From: Bacteroidia bacterium
GTDB lineage: Bacteria > Bacteroidota > Bacteroidia > B-17B0 > Aurantibacillaceae
DNA length: 64,000 nucleotides
Reading direction: 5' to 3'
NCBI GenBank assembly: GCA_016787445.1
Contig: JAEUTQ010000056.1
Span: 1-64,000, forward strand
Shown one piece after another: positions 25,319 to 32,716 of this stretch. A program made the position numbers and the translations under genes. The notes under the pieces were generated by a model. The model was not told the origin of the DNA. It saw nothing but the letters and a program-made list of their open reading frames with translations, and made no database searches. Position 1 is the first letter of the stretch. Every line of letters begins with the position of its first letter.

Positions 25319-27397
25319 ATGAAAAAAATCTACAATTTGTTTTTTGCATTGCTAACCTTGGCAGTTGTTATGCCATCAACGATGAGCGCGCAAGGTTGCA
25401 TCAGCCCTAACACATATGGAAGCGGAACCATCTCTGCGTGTGGGTCTCAAACTATTAATACCTGTACTTTTGCCGGAGAATTTAATCCGATTCAATTCAA
25501 TATTAATGGTGTTTTCGTTTTAAGTTCAACAGGCGGAATCGGAAACTACATTACGTTTACAGATGGATCTAATACAGTTCTGGCATTTGGTAATTCTCCG
25601 TTAACAGTTACAGTTAGTATACCCGGCGCATACCGTTTACATGTAGCAGATTCTCCAACTTGTGGTGTAGAAAGTGCTTGTCGTACTACAGTTGTAACCT
25701 GTACTGGAAGTATTGCAGGTTCACCTACAATTACTGCGCAACCCAACAGTACAGTTATTTGCGGTAATGGCAGCACATCATTTGCGATGGCAGCTACCGG
25801 AGCAACTTCCTATACTTGGATGGTGAATAATGGAACCGGTTTTGTGAATGTAACCAATGGTGGTGTATACTCAGGCGCAAATACTCCAACTTTAACGCTT
25901 ACGAATGTTCCTGGAACTTATAATAATTACGTTTATCAATGTGTGGCTACTAATTCTATTGGAGGTACAGTAACATCTCAAGCTACCTTAGCAGTAAATA
26001 ATACGAATGTACTTGTAACCGGAAACACACAGTTATGTCTTGGTTCAGGAGGCACATTAAATGCAAGTGGTGCTGCAACTTATACCTGGAATACCGGGTC
26101 TAATTCTTCTTCTATAGCGATCAATCCTTCAGTTACTACTACTTACACTGTTACCGGTACTTCATCTATTAGTTGTATTAGTAGTCCGGTTATAGTAACA
26201 GTACAAGTTGTACCAAATCCAACAATTTCTTCACCAGGTGCAACAGTTTGTTCTTATCCTGGTACAACATCATTAACGGCAAATGCAAGTGTTCCTAATA
26301 TTACATGGTATGCAACTCCAACATCTACCACTGCCTTAGGTACAGGAAGTGTATTTGCTACTCCTGTTCTTACAACTTCTACTGTGTTTTATGCACAGGC
26401 GAATTCCGTATTTTCCGGTTCTTTACAAACTACTATGATTGCAGGTAACGGACAATCAGGTAACATGTTTGACATCACAGCTCTTAACAATATTGAAGTA
26501 AATGGTTTTGATATGCACTTAAGTGCAACGGGTGTTTCTACAATTGAAGTATGGTATCGTCCGGGTACTTTTGTTGGATTCGAATCTTCCAATGTTGGTT
26601 GGACACAAGCTTTAACAACTACTGTTACAAGTGCCGGTCCAGGTATGCTTACTAATATTCCTGGTTCATTTACAGTTAATGTGCCTGCAGGACAAACATA
26701 CGCGTTTTACGTAACAACTAATGGTGGTCCTGGTGTATCTTACACCAATGGTACTGCGGTAGGAAATGTTTATGCTTCTAATGCAGATTTACAATTTAAA
26801 GAAGGAAATGGCGGAGGCTATTTTGCAGTAACATTTACACCACGTGTGTTTAATGGCGTGATTCGTTACGGAAAGCCAGGCTGCAGTTCTCCACGTATTC
26901 CAGTTACTGTAGGTTTAGTTAGTTCTCCAACGGTTGCTGCAACTGGTTTTAGTATTTGTGCCGGACAAACAAATTCAGTAATTGCTACAGGAGCTACAAC
27001 TTATTCTTGGAATACAGGAGCAACTACTCAAGCAATTTCAGTTACACCGTCAGTTACTACGACATATACTGTAACAGGTACAACAGGGGCTTGTTCAAAT
27101 ATGGCTACTGCAACTGTTACTGTTAATACATGTACAGGTTTAAATGAAATAGCTTCTGATTTTGATTTCAAATTATTCCCAAATCCTGCGAATCATTTTG
27201 TAACCGTAGTTTTAACTGAATTATATAGCGATACTTATTTTGAACTTTATGATTTAAATGGAAAACTAATCTTGAAAGAGATATTATCAAATAATCAAAC
27301 TACCATTTCTACTAAAGAAATAGCATCCGGTGCATATTTGTTTAAAGTAACAAATACTAACGGCACTATTAAACAAGGTAAATTGGTGAAGGAATAA
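25319..27397 (+). CDS. T9SS-exported Ig-like repeat protein, paralogue of the preceding giant protein
   Basis: A 692-residue protein. The ATG at 25319 is chosen because the promoter lies just upstream and the signal peptide (KKIYNLFFALLTLAVVMPSTMSAQ) follows; earlier in-frame codons overlap the promoter. An N-terminal Cys-rich beta domain (about 26-130) has paired GCIS...CRTTVVTC cysteines. Two Ig-like domains follow (about 140-300). A module at about 361-527 is close to the one in the upstream protein (NIEVNG, EVWYRPGTFVGFESSNVGW, SPRIPVTV). One Ig-like domain (about 530-605) and a T9SS type A tail (LFPNPANHFVTV, ending GKLVKE) complete it. Likely a surface adhesin. The shared module points to duplication or recombination between neighbours. 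Confidence 0.87.
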   Translation: MKKIYNLFFALLTLAVVMPSTMSAQGCISPNTYGSGTISACGSQTINTCTFAGEFNPIQFNINGVFVLSSTGGIGNYITFTDGSNTVLAFGNSPLTVTVSIPGAYRLHVADSPTCGVESACRTTVVTCTGSIAGSPTITAQPNSTVICGNGSTSFAMAATGATSYTWMVNNGTGFVNVTNGGVYSGANTPTLTLTNVPGTYNNYVYQCVATNSIGGTVTSQATLAVNNTNVLVTGNTQLCLGSGGTLNASGAATYTWNTGSNSSSIAINPSVTTTYTVTGTSSISCISSPVIVTVQVVPNPTISSPGATVCSYPGTTSLTANASVPNITWYATPTSTTALGTGSVFATPVLTTSTVFYAQANSVFSGSLQTTMIAGNGQSGNMFDITALNNIEVNGFDMHLSATGVSTIEVWYRPGTFVGFESSNVGWTQALTTTVTSAGPGMLTNIPGSFTVNVPAGQTYAFYVTTNGGPGVSYTNGTAVGNVYASNADLQFKEGNGGGYFAVTFTPRVFNGVIRYGKPGCSSPRIPVTVGLVSSPTVAATGFSICAGQTNSVIATGATTYSWNTGATTQAISVTPSVTTTYTVTGTTGACSNMATATVTVNTCTGLNEIASDFDFKLFPNPANHFVTVVLTELYSDTYFELYDLNGKLILKEILSNNQTTISTKEIASGAYLFKVTNTNGTIKQGKLVKE

Positions 27398-27413
27398 TCG
27401 ACATTTCCAATTT

Positions 27414-27448
27414 AAAAAGCCCTGCCGAAAGGTGGGGCTTTTTCTTTT
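27414..27448 (+). terminator. Terminator of the 692-aa T9SS protein gene
   Basis: AAAAAGCCC pairs with GGGCTTTTT, with an inner CC-gaaa-GG stem; a T-rich tail follows. Confidence 0.85.
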
Positions 27449-27476
27449 GTAAAGAATTCGTAATTTTAGAAAAGAA

Positions 27477-28355
27477 ATGGGCGCAATAGGATTTTACATA
27501 GGATTACCTTTTATTTATTTAATTTCTATTATTCCGTTTCCGCTTTTTTATGGGGTTTCCGATTTCTTTTTTGTGTTGCTCTATTATGTAATTGGTTACC
27601 GTAAAAAGGTAGTCTACCAAAACCTTAAAAATTCTTTTCCCGAAAAAACGCACGAAGAATTAAAAACTATCGAAAGAAAATTTTATCGTTACCTCTGTGA
27701 TTTGTTTTTGGAAACTTTTAAAACACTTACCATTTCAAAAAAGGAAGCAATTAATCGTTGTGCTTTTACTCAACAAACTACCGACCTCTTTAATAAATTA
27801 AATGACGAGAAAAAAAGTTGCATTATCGTTATGGGACATTATGGCAATTGGGAGTGGGCCGGTAATACGTTTAGTTTATTGTTGAAGCAACAACTGTATG
27901 TGATTTATCATCCCTTAACTAATAAGCAATTCAATAACCTGATGTACAAAATGCGTACTCGTTTTGGAAATAAATTATATGCCATGCGCGAGGTGATGCG
28001 CGAAATGATAAAAAACAGAAATGAAATTAATGCTACCGCTTTTATCGCCGATCAAACACCACCACCTGAGGGTGCTTATTGGACTACTTTCCTAAATCAG
28101 GATACGCCGGTTTTTGTAGGAACAGAGAAAATCGCGCAAAAATTGAATTATCCGATTGTATATGTTACCGTGAGTCGGCCTAAACGCGGACATTATTTAG
28201 TAAATGCGGAAATTCTTGTGAATGAGCCTAAAAGCACCAAAGAGGGTGAAATATCCGAATTGCACACCCGTAGGCTGGAAGAAGACATAAAAAAGCAACC
28301 CGAAATATGGCTGTGGAGTCACCGCCGCTGGAAACATAAGCGTCCCGCCGCCTGA
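27477..28355 (+). CDS. Lipid A biosynthesis acyltransferase (LpxL/HtrB family)
   Basis: A 292-residue inner-membrane enzyme that adds a secondary acyl chain to lipid A from acyl-ACP. One hydrophobic N-terminal anchor (about residues 5-38) is followed by the catalytic motif GHYGNWEW at about residue 121, where the His and the Glu four residues on are the expected H(X4)E pair. ADQTPPPEGAYWTTFLNQ and the terminal EIWLWSHRRWK are typical of the family. It is the usual length for Bacteroidota members. A desaturase follows on the same strand after a promoter-bearing gap, so a shared lipid theme is visible. Confidence 0.92.
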   Translation: MGAIGFYIGLPFIYLISIIPFPLFYGVSDFFFVLLYYVIGYRKKVVYQNLKNSFPEKTHEELKTIERKFYRYLCDLFLETFKTLTISKKEAINRCAFTQQTTDLFNKLNDEKKSCIIVMGHYGNWEWAGNTFSLLLKQQLYVIYHPLTNKQFNNLMYKMRTRFGNKLYAMREVMREMIKNRNEINATAFIADQTPPPEGAYWTTFLNQDTPVFVGTEKIAQKLNYPIVYVTVSRPKRGHYLVNAEILVNEPKSTKEGEISELHTRRLEEDIKKQPEIWLWSHRRWKHKRPAA

Positions 28356-28386
28356 TTTTACCCTTTAATTATACCCATTCGCTTCG

Positions 28387-28394
28387 TATATTTG
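28387..28394 (+). promoter_or_regulatory. -7 promoter element of the desaturase gene
   Basis: TATATTTG, a perfect TAnnTTTG box, with only seven bases before the ATG at 28402, so a near-leaderless mRNA is implied. Confidence 0.55.
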
Positions 28395-28401
28395 TACGAT
28401 T

Positions 28402-29367
28402 ATGTTACAGGGTAAACAATTGATTTTGGCCACCAAGCCTTTTATGAAGGAAGACCGCTTTAAAAGCTGGTATCATACCCTCACAACTTTATTTATTTTA
28501 ATTGCATTTTTATTTGGAACCGTTTATAATTTTCATTGGATATTGAAACTGGCTTGCAGTATTATGGCCGGATTGGTTATTGTGCGTTTGTTTGTGATTT
28601 ATCACGACCATCAACACAAAACCATTTTACAAAAGTCGACAGCGGCAGATATTTTATTTACACTATTCGGGTTTTATGTTTTAGCGCCAACCGGAATTTG
28701 GAGTCGTAGTCACGATTACCACCATAAAAATAATTCTAAGCTGTACAGTGCGGCCATTGGTTCTTATCCCATTTATACTAAACAGAAATACGAAAAATGC
28801 AGTACCTGGGAAAAGATGCATTATTTATTTATTCGCCACCCCTTAACTATTTTATTCGGCTATTTCTTTGCTTTCATGTGGGGCATGTGTTTCAAGTCAA
28901 TTCTCAATCGTTTTTCTAAACACATTGATTCATTAGTAGCTTTAATTGTACACTTCGCTTACCAATTCACGGTGATTTATTTTTTAGGTTGGCAAACCTG
29001 GATTTTACTTTGTGTTATTCCGCATTTTATTTCAGGAGCCATGGGTGCATACTTGTTTTATGCCCAGCATAATTTTCCGGGTGTAACCTTTAAAGGAAAT
29101 GAAGAGTGGACTTACGAAGGCGCAGCATTAGAGTCTTCGAGCTACATGGATTTGAATCCATTCATGCATTGGGTAACCGCTAATATTGGTTATCATCACG
29201 TACATCATATGAACGCGCGTATTCCTTTTTACCGTTTACCTGAAGTAATGAAGGCTTTGCCGGAATTACAGAATGCAAAGAAAACATCTTTGAAACCAAA
29301 AGACATAATCGCTTGCTTTAAATTAAAAGTTTGGGATTTTGAAAAACAGCAGATGGTAGGCGTTTAG
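28402..29367 (+). CDS. Membrane fatty-acid desaturase
   Basis: A 321-residue di-iron membrane enzyme that introduces a double bond into acyl chains. Three histidine clusters are clear: YHDHQH at about residues 66-71, SHDYHH at about 103-108, and YHHVHHMNARIPFYR near residue 265. Four or more hydrophobic segments lie between them. The pattern fits the FADS/DesA-type family; regioselectivity cannot be read. It follows the lipid A acyltransferase gene and ends one base before the convergent M28 peptidase gene, with no terminator between the two. Confidence 0.9.
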   Translation: MLQGKQLILATKPFMKEDRFKSWYHTLTTLFILIAFLFGTVYNFHWILKLACSIMAGLVIVRLFVIYHDHQHKTILQKSTAADILFTLFGFYVLAPTGIWSRSHDYHHKNNSKLYSAAIGSYPIYTKQKYEKCSTWEKMHYLFIRHPLTILFGYFFAFMWGMCFKSILNRFSKHIDSLVALIVHFAYQFTVIYFLGWQTWILLCVIPHFISGAMGAYLFYAQHNFPGVTFKGNEEWTYEGAALESSSYMDLNPFMHWVTANIGYHHVHHMNARIPFYRLPEVMKALPELQNAKKTSLKPKDIIACFKLKVWDFEKQQMVGV

Positions 29368-30591
29368 TTAAAACGTAACATCCAACTCAATAATATTTCC
29401 TTCGCGGTTCACTTTTACTTTTGTCGTGTCGCCTTTCTTAAAATTACCAAGTGCACTCATGTATTCTTTTACATTATTAACTGGGTATTCTCCTAATTTA
29501 ATGATTAAATCTCCTTTTTGTATGCCTGCTTTCGCGGCGGGTTTTCCATCACTCACACCATCCACACGCAAACCCTTTCCTTCAAAGGTGTAATCGGGCA
29601 TAATTCCCATAGTTACTTTAAATCCGCCTTTGCCATTTTCAGGATTTCTTGTTTTAAGGAATGCGAGTTTATCCATGCTCTCGGTGTTTTTAATAACACG
29701 TAACATGTATTCCAAAACTTTCACTTCACCTTTATAATTTATTTTATCGGCATCATCACTTGGTTTGTGATAATCGCTATGTTGTCCGGTAAAGAAATGT
29801 AGCACCGGGATGTTTTTTAAATAGAAGGAAGTTTGATCACTCGGGCCGATTCCTGCGCTGTCTTTTTTAATACTTAAAACAGATTTCATGCTGTCAATCA
29901 TTGGCACCCAAACCGGAGATGTGCCTACACCATAAATAATTAATTTTTGCGTGCTGTCGTTCAATCGGCCAATCATGTCCATGTTCAACATGTAATTGAT
30001 TTTATCGAGTGGGTAGGTAGGGTTGTCGCACCATTTTTTAGAGCCAATTAATCCAAGTTCTTCACCTGAATAGCACATGAAAAGAAAATTAAATTTTTCG
30101 GTTGTTTTATTAGAGGAGAAGTAATTTGCTAATTCCAAAACACCTGCGGTTCCGCTCGCATTATCATCGGCACCATTGTGAGTTTTACCTGTTGGATTCG
30201 CATCCAAACTGTTTTTATCATGACCTAATCCTAAATGGTCGTAATGTGCGCCAATCACAATGGTGTAAGGTGCCTTGTTATCGAGAAAGCCGATTACGTT
30301 GGTTCCTTTTCTTTCAGGAATATTTATTGTGGATGTGTCGTGTGGATTTAAATTTTTGCGGAAGGTAAATTCATGGAAATAAGAATTTGAATTTCCGGGA
30401 GTAAGTCCATACTTTTTAAATTCTTTCGCAATATAGTCAGCAGCTTTTTTTTCATCGTCGGTTGAGGTGCCTCTTCCGTGTAAATTATCGGAAGCTAAAA
30501 AGCTGATGTGTTTTTTTAAGTTCGATTCTGAAATGGTTTGAGCATTAGAAATGGCAGCTGCCAATAAAAATAAAATGGAAATTCTTTTCAT
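29368..30591 (-). CDS. Exported M28 family metallopeptidase with C-terminal PDZ domain
   Basis: A 407-residue secreted aminopeptidase-like enzyme. Signal peptide: MKRISILFLLAAAISNAQ. The two-zinc site is visible in order: AHYDHLG (His, Asp), NGADDNASG (bridging Asp), SGEELGLIGS (catalytic Glu and ligand Glu), NMDMIGR (Asp) and GQHSDYHKPSDD (His). A PDZ domain occupies about residues 315-405 (YTFEGKGLRVDGV...GIQKGDLIIKLGE), probably for substrate or partner binding. Its gene is flush against the desaturase gene on the opposite strand. It lacks a T9SS tail, so a periplasmic location is likely. Confidence 0.92.
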   Translation of the reverse strand: MKRISILFLLAAAISNAQTISESNLKKHISFLASDNLHGRGTSTDDEKKAADYIAKEFKKYGLTPGNSNSYFHEFTFRKNLNPHDTSTINIPERKGTNVIGFLDNKAPYTIVIGAHYDHLGLGHDKNSLDANPTGKTHNGADDNASGTAGVLELANYFSSNKTTEKFNFLFMCYSGEELGLIGSKKWCDNPTYPLDKINYMLNMDMIGRLNDSTQKLIIYGVGTSPVWVPMIDSMKSVLSIKKDSAGIGPSDQTSFYLKNIPVLHFFTGQHSDYHKPSDDADKINYKGEVKVLEYMLRVIKNTESMDKLAFLKTRNPENGKGGFKVTMGIMPDYTFEGKGLRVDGVSDGKPAAKAGIQKGDLIIKLGEYPVNNVKEYMSALGNFKKGDTTKVKVNREGNIIELDVTF

Positions 30592-30603
30592 GATAAAATA
30601 AAA

Positions 30604-30630
30604 AACCCTGAAGTGGATTTCTTCAGGGTT
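30604..30630 (-). terminator. Terminator of the START-like protein gene
   Basis: AACCCTGAAG pairs with CTTCAGGGTT. On the minus strand a run of U follows. Confidence 0.8.
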
Positions 30631-30649
30631 GAAATTACAAAAATTAATT

Positions 30650-31537
30650 TTAGAAAAAGGACCCCATTACATGGAGTAATTTATCGATTTGGCTATGCCA
30701 TAATAATTTTGAAGATTCCTGTTCGCCTTTATCAACGGCAAAATCTGTAATGATTAAAGAAATATCGTTCGTTAATTCATCTTTTTGAATCTTGAATTCG
30801 AAGTAGCTGCCATCGGTTTTTTCAACCCACTGATAACGTACTAATTGCTCTTCAATGGTTTTTAACAAACGCGCTTGTTGCATTTGTCCGTCCCAGATAA
30901 AGGTGTAAATACCATTACGGATATTTACATCATCACAGAACCATTCCGATAATCCGCTTGGTGTTACTAAGAATTCATAGAGTAATTCGGCAGAAGCTCG
31001 GATAACCATTTCAATTTCAAATTTTCCCGGAGGTTCTTTTTCAGGTTTCACCGAATAAGCCTCGTTTTTCTTTGCAGCAGATAAAAATGAATTGGCAGAA
31101 GTACTTTTTAAGGCAGTAGGAAAATTATCTTTTTGTTTAACCTCTTCTTTAACTGTTGGTTTAATGATAGGTTTAAATTCAGGAATAGCTTTGTCTTCTT
31201 TTTTTAACAAAACAGGATTTTTAATTTCCTCAATAGGCTTTGAGTATTCTTTAATCGAACCTTTTACAATCGTTTTGTTTTTGAAATCTTTAGCTGAAAC
31301 TTTTGGTGTTGCCTTTGATACTTTTTTCGCTACGGTTTTTTTAACCGCAACTTTCTTAGCGGGTTTTGCTGCTTTTTTAACAGCCTTCACCGGCTTCGCT
31401 TTTGGTTTTACTTTCGTTTTCGTAACAACCTTTTTCTTAGGCGCAGCTTTTGCAGGCTTTACTGCTTTTTTCTTTGCAGGTTTTGCAGCCGATTTTGCCT
31501 TAGTTTTTCCTGACGAAACCTTCTTTTTCTTCGACAT
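30650..31537 (-). CDS. START-like domain protein with a histone-H1-like Lys/Ala/Pro-rich N-terminal tail
   Basis: A 295-residue protein in two unlike parts. Residues 1 to about 90 are almost only Lys, Ala, Pro and Val in repeats such as AKPAKKKAVKPAKAAPKKK, as in H1-type bacterial histone-like tails. Residues about 90-165 are a charged linker. Residues about 172-295 form a START/SRPBCC-like fold (FEIEMVIRASAELLYEFLVTPSGLSEWFCDDV...WHSQIDKLLHVMGSFF), the Bacteroidota START-like family. Such single START-like proteins are common in the phylum; the long basic tail is not part of the usual domain. DNA binding by the tail is inference. Ligand unknown. Confidence 0.85.
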   Translation of the reverse strand: MSKKKKVSSGKTKAKSAAKPAKKKAVKPAKAAPKKKVVTKTKVKPKAKPVKAVKKAAKPAKKVAVKKTVAKKVSKATPKVSAKDFKNKTIVKGSIKEYSKPIEEIKNPVLLKKEDKAIPEFKPIIKPTVKEEVKQKDNFPTALKSTSANSFLSAAKKNEAYSVKPEKEPPGKFEIEMVIRASAELLYEFLVTPSGLSEWFCDDVNIRNGIYTFIWDGQMQQARLLKTIEEQLVRYQWVEKTDGSYFEFKIQKDELTNDISLIITDFAVDKGEQESSKLLWHSQIDKLLHVMGSFF

Positions 31538-31719
31538 AGCACCAATTTTTTTTGAAATATAGAAAATTTTTTTTGTCCCGCAATTGCTTTTACTAAATAA
31601 AAGGAAAGCCTTAAAAATTATTTTACCTATCCCTTATGAGTTATCTTTTAAACTGTTGAAAAACAGTATTTTAACTTAATTATGAATTGTACCTAATTAC
31701 GGTTTTTTTCTTGAAGTTT

Positions 31720-31747
31720 TTGCGACGTATAAAAAATACTATATTTG
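31720..31747 (+). promoter_or_regulatory. tRNA-Met promoter
   Basis: TTG at 31720-31722 and TATATTTG at 31740-31747, 17 nt apart. The tRNA begins 12 nt after the -7 box. Confidence 0.6.
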
Positions 31748-31758
31748 CAGCCCTAAAT

Positions 31759-31835
31759 GGCGGGGTAGCTCAGATGGTTAGAGCGCAGGATTCATAACCC
31801 TGAGGTCACGGGTTCAACTCCCGTCTCCGCTACCA
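31759..31835 (+). tRNA. tRNA-Met (CAT anticodon), with encoded CCA
   Basis: A 77-nt tRNA. Acceptor GGCGGGG pairs with CTCCGCT (two G-U pairs), then discriminator A and CCA. The D-arm has AGCTCAGATGGTTAGAGC, the anticodon loop is TTCATAA, and the T-arm is CGGGTTCAACTCCCG. The anticodon stem lacks the three G-C pairs of an initiator tRNA and position 1 is paired, so it is an elongator tRNA-Met or a CAT-tRNA-Ile to be modified by TilS (gene at 51669). Its 3' half is duplicated at 32145. Confidence 0.95.
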
Positions 31836-31847
31836 ATTAAAAAGCCT
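31813..31847 (+). repeat. Direct repeat 1 (att-like), inside the tRNA-Met T-loop and 3' end
   Basis: This 35-bp stretch (TTCAACTCCCGTCTCCGCTA...AAAGCCT) is repeated exactly at 32145-32179, 332 bp downstream. It begins in the T-loop and runs past CCA into the first arm of the terminator, the usual crossover place for elements integrated in tRNA genes. Confidence 0.85.
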
Positions 31848-31864
31848 CAATTTGAGGCTTTTTT
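31839..31864 (+). terminator. tRNA-Met terminator
   Basis: AAAAAGCCTCA and TGAGGCTTTTT around ATT, directly after the tRNA. Confidence 0.85.
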
Positions 31865-31870
31865 GTTGTC

Positions 31871-32125
31871 ATGATAATTGTTTATGCAATAAAATCAGAA
31901 GTTCGGAATTGGTTGTATATAGGACAAACCAATAATTTAGAGCGTCGATTACATGAACATAATTCCGGATTAAACAAAAGCACTAAACCATATAAGCCAT
32001 TCCAATTAATATATCAGGAAAGTTTTATTGATCGCAATAAAGCTAGAATAGCAGAGAAATATTATAAATCGGCTGCAGGTAAACGTAAATTGAATTTATT
32101 ACTGAAAAATCACGGGCCTGTCTAA
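31871..32125 (+). CDS. GIY-YIG endonuclease domain protein (84 aa)
   Basis: A single GIY-YIG nuclease domain: VYAIKSEVRNWLYIGQT holds the two strands of the motif (VYA...YIG), with Arg in NLERRLHEHNSG and the downstream Glu in RIAEKYYKSAAG expected at the active site. Such mini-proteins (UPF0213/UvrC-N-like) are 80-100 residues, so it is full length. It lies between an intact tRNA-Met and a 35-bp copy of that tRNA's 3' end, which suggests a tiny mobile or homing cassette whose nuclease may promote its spread. The last codons (NHGPV) run into the sequence preceding the tRNA fragment. DNA target unknown. Confidence 0.88.
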   Translation: MIIVYAIKSEVRNWLYIGQTNNLERRLHEHNSGLNKSTKPYKPFQLIYQESFIDRNKARIAEKYYKSAAGKRKLNLLLKNHGPV

Positions 32126-32139
32126 CTGGCGTTAGCCAG
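32126..32139 (+). other. Small palindrome between the GIY-YIG gene and the tRNA fragment
   Basis: CTGGCGTTAGCCAG is a 5-bp stem with a GTTA loop directly after the stop codon. It sits between CACGGG and TTCAACTCCCG, which are adjacent in the intact tRNA, so it looks like inserted element DNA. Confidence 0.5.
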
Positions 32140-32144
32140 GTAGA

Positions 32145-32179
32145 TTCAACTCCCGTCTCCGCTACCAATTAAAAAGCCT
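32145..32179 (+). repeat. Direct repeat 2 (att-like), tRNA-Met 3' fragment
   Basis: Exact 35-bp duplicate of 31813-31847. It contains the T-loop onward, CCA and AATTAAAAAGCCT but no 5' tRNA half, so it cannot be a functional tRNA. Confidence 0.85.
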
Positions 32180-32202
32180 TTCCAATTTTGGAAAGGCTTT
32201 TT
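32171..32202. terminator. Terminator after the GIY-YIG cassette
   Basis: AAAAAGCCTTTCCAA pairs with TTGGAAAGGCTTTTT. It is convergent with the minus-strand lipoprotein gene ending at 32221 and can serve both. Confidence 0.85.
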
Positions 32203-32220
32203 AATTTAATTAATGCGTAA

Positions 32221-32562
32221 TTATTGAATTATGATCTCCTCGGTAACGGTTTTACCTTCCTCTAATTTTACAATTGATTTGGTAGTTTTTGTTCCTGAAG
32301 TAACTTTTACATCATAAATAGCCGGAAGTTTAAAGATAAAATTACTCTCACCGTTTCCGTCAGTAACTCCGCTAGCTTTCATATCTGCTATAAAGGAACT
32401 GTTGTTTTCATTTTTCACTGTTGCATACAATTCAACTTTAGCATCATCAACATTGTTGCCATTTTGGTCTTTACATTTAATTTTCACACCACAGTCAGTG
32501 TTTCTGTTGCAAGCACCAAAGCCGATGGCTGTAACAGCTATTAAGGTTAAAAGTTTATACAT
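32221..32562 (-). CDS. Small lipoprotein with a carboxypeptidase-regulatory-like beta domain
   Basis: A 113-residue protein from the ATG at 32562 (an ATG two codons earlier is also possible). The lipobox GFGAC at about residues 14-18 predicts a lipid-anchored Cys, so it is on a membrane surface. The mature part, with KCKDQNGNNVDDAKVELYA, a variable loop, then VTDGNGESNFIFKLPAIYDVKVTSG, is the pattern of a CarboxypepD_reg/transthyretin-like sandwich. Two more cysteines near the N-terminus (DCGVKIKC) may form a disulfide. Role unknown. Confidence 0.78.
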   Translation of the reverse strand: MYKLLTLIAVTAIGFGACNRNTDCGVKIKCKDQNGNNVDDAKVELYATVKNENNSSFIADMKASGVTDGNGESNFIFKLPAIYDVKVTSGTKTTKSIVKLEEGKTVTEEIIIQ

Positions 32563-32673
32563 AGTCATAAGTATTGATTTATTGAAGTTACAAAAACGTG
32601 GTTCACTTTACAATTGCCAGAATAGTTTAAACACTGCTTTCACGCATTAAGAAGGCAGGTTTGCTAAAAACAA

Positions 32674-32697
32674 AAAGCCCCGCATTTGCGGGGCTTT
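32674..32697 (-). terminator. Terminator of the TPR lipoprotein gene
   Basis: AAAGCCCCGC and GCGGGGCTTT around ATTT, with a U-run on the minus strand. Confidence 0.88.
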
Positions 32698-32716
32698 CAT
32701 GTAAGAAATTTAATTA

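Noticed and set aside
31759..31835. Initiator tRNA-fMet
   Set aside because: Base 1 is paired with base 72 and the anticodon stem lacks the three G-C pairs expected of an initiator.
32145..32179. A second tRNA after the GIY-YIG gene
   Set aside because: Only the T-loop-to-CCA half is present; the sequence before it does not form an acceptor, D-arm or anticodon arm.
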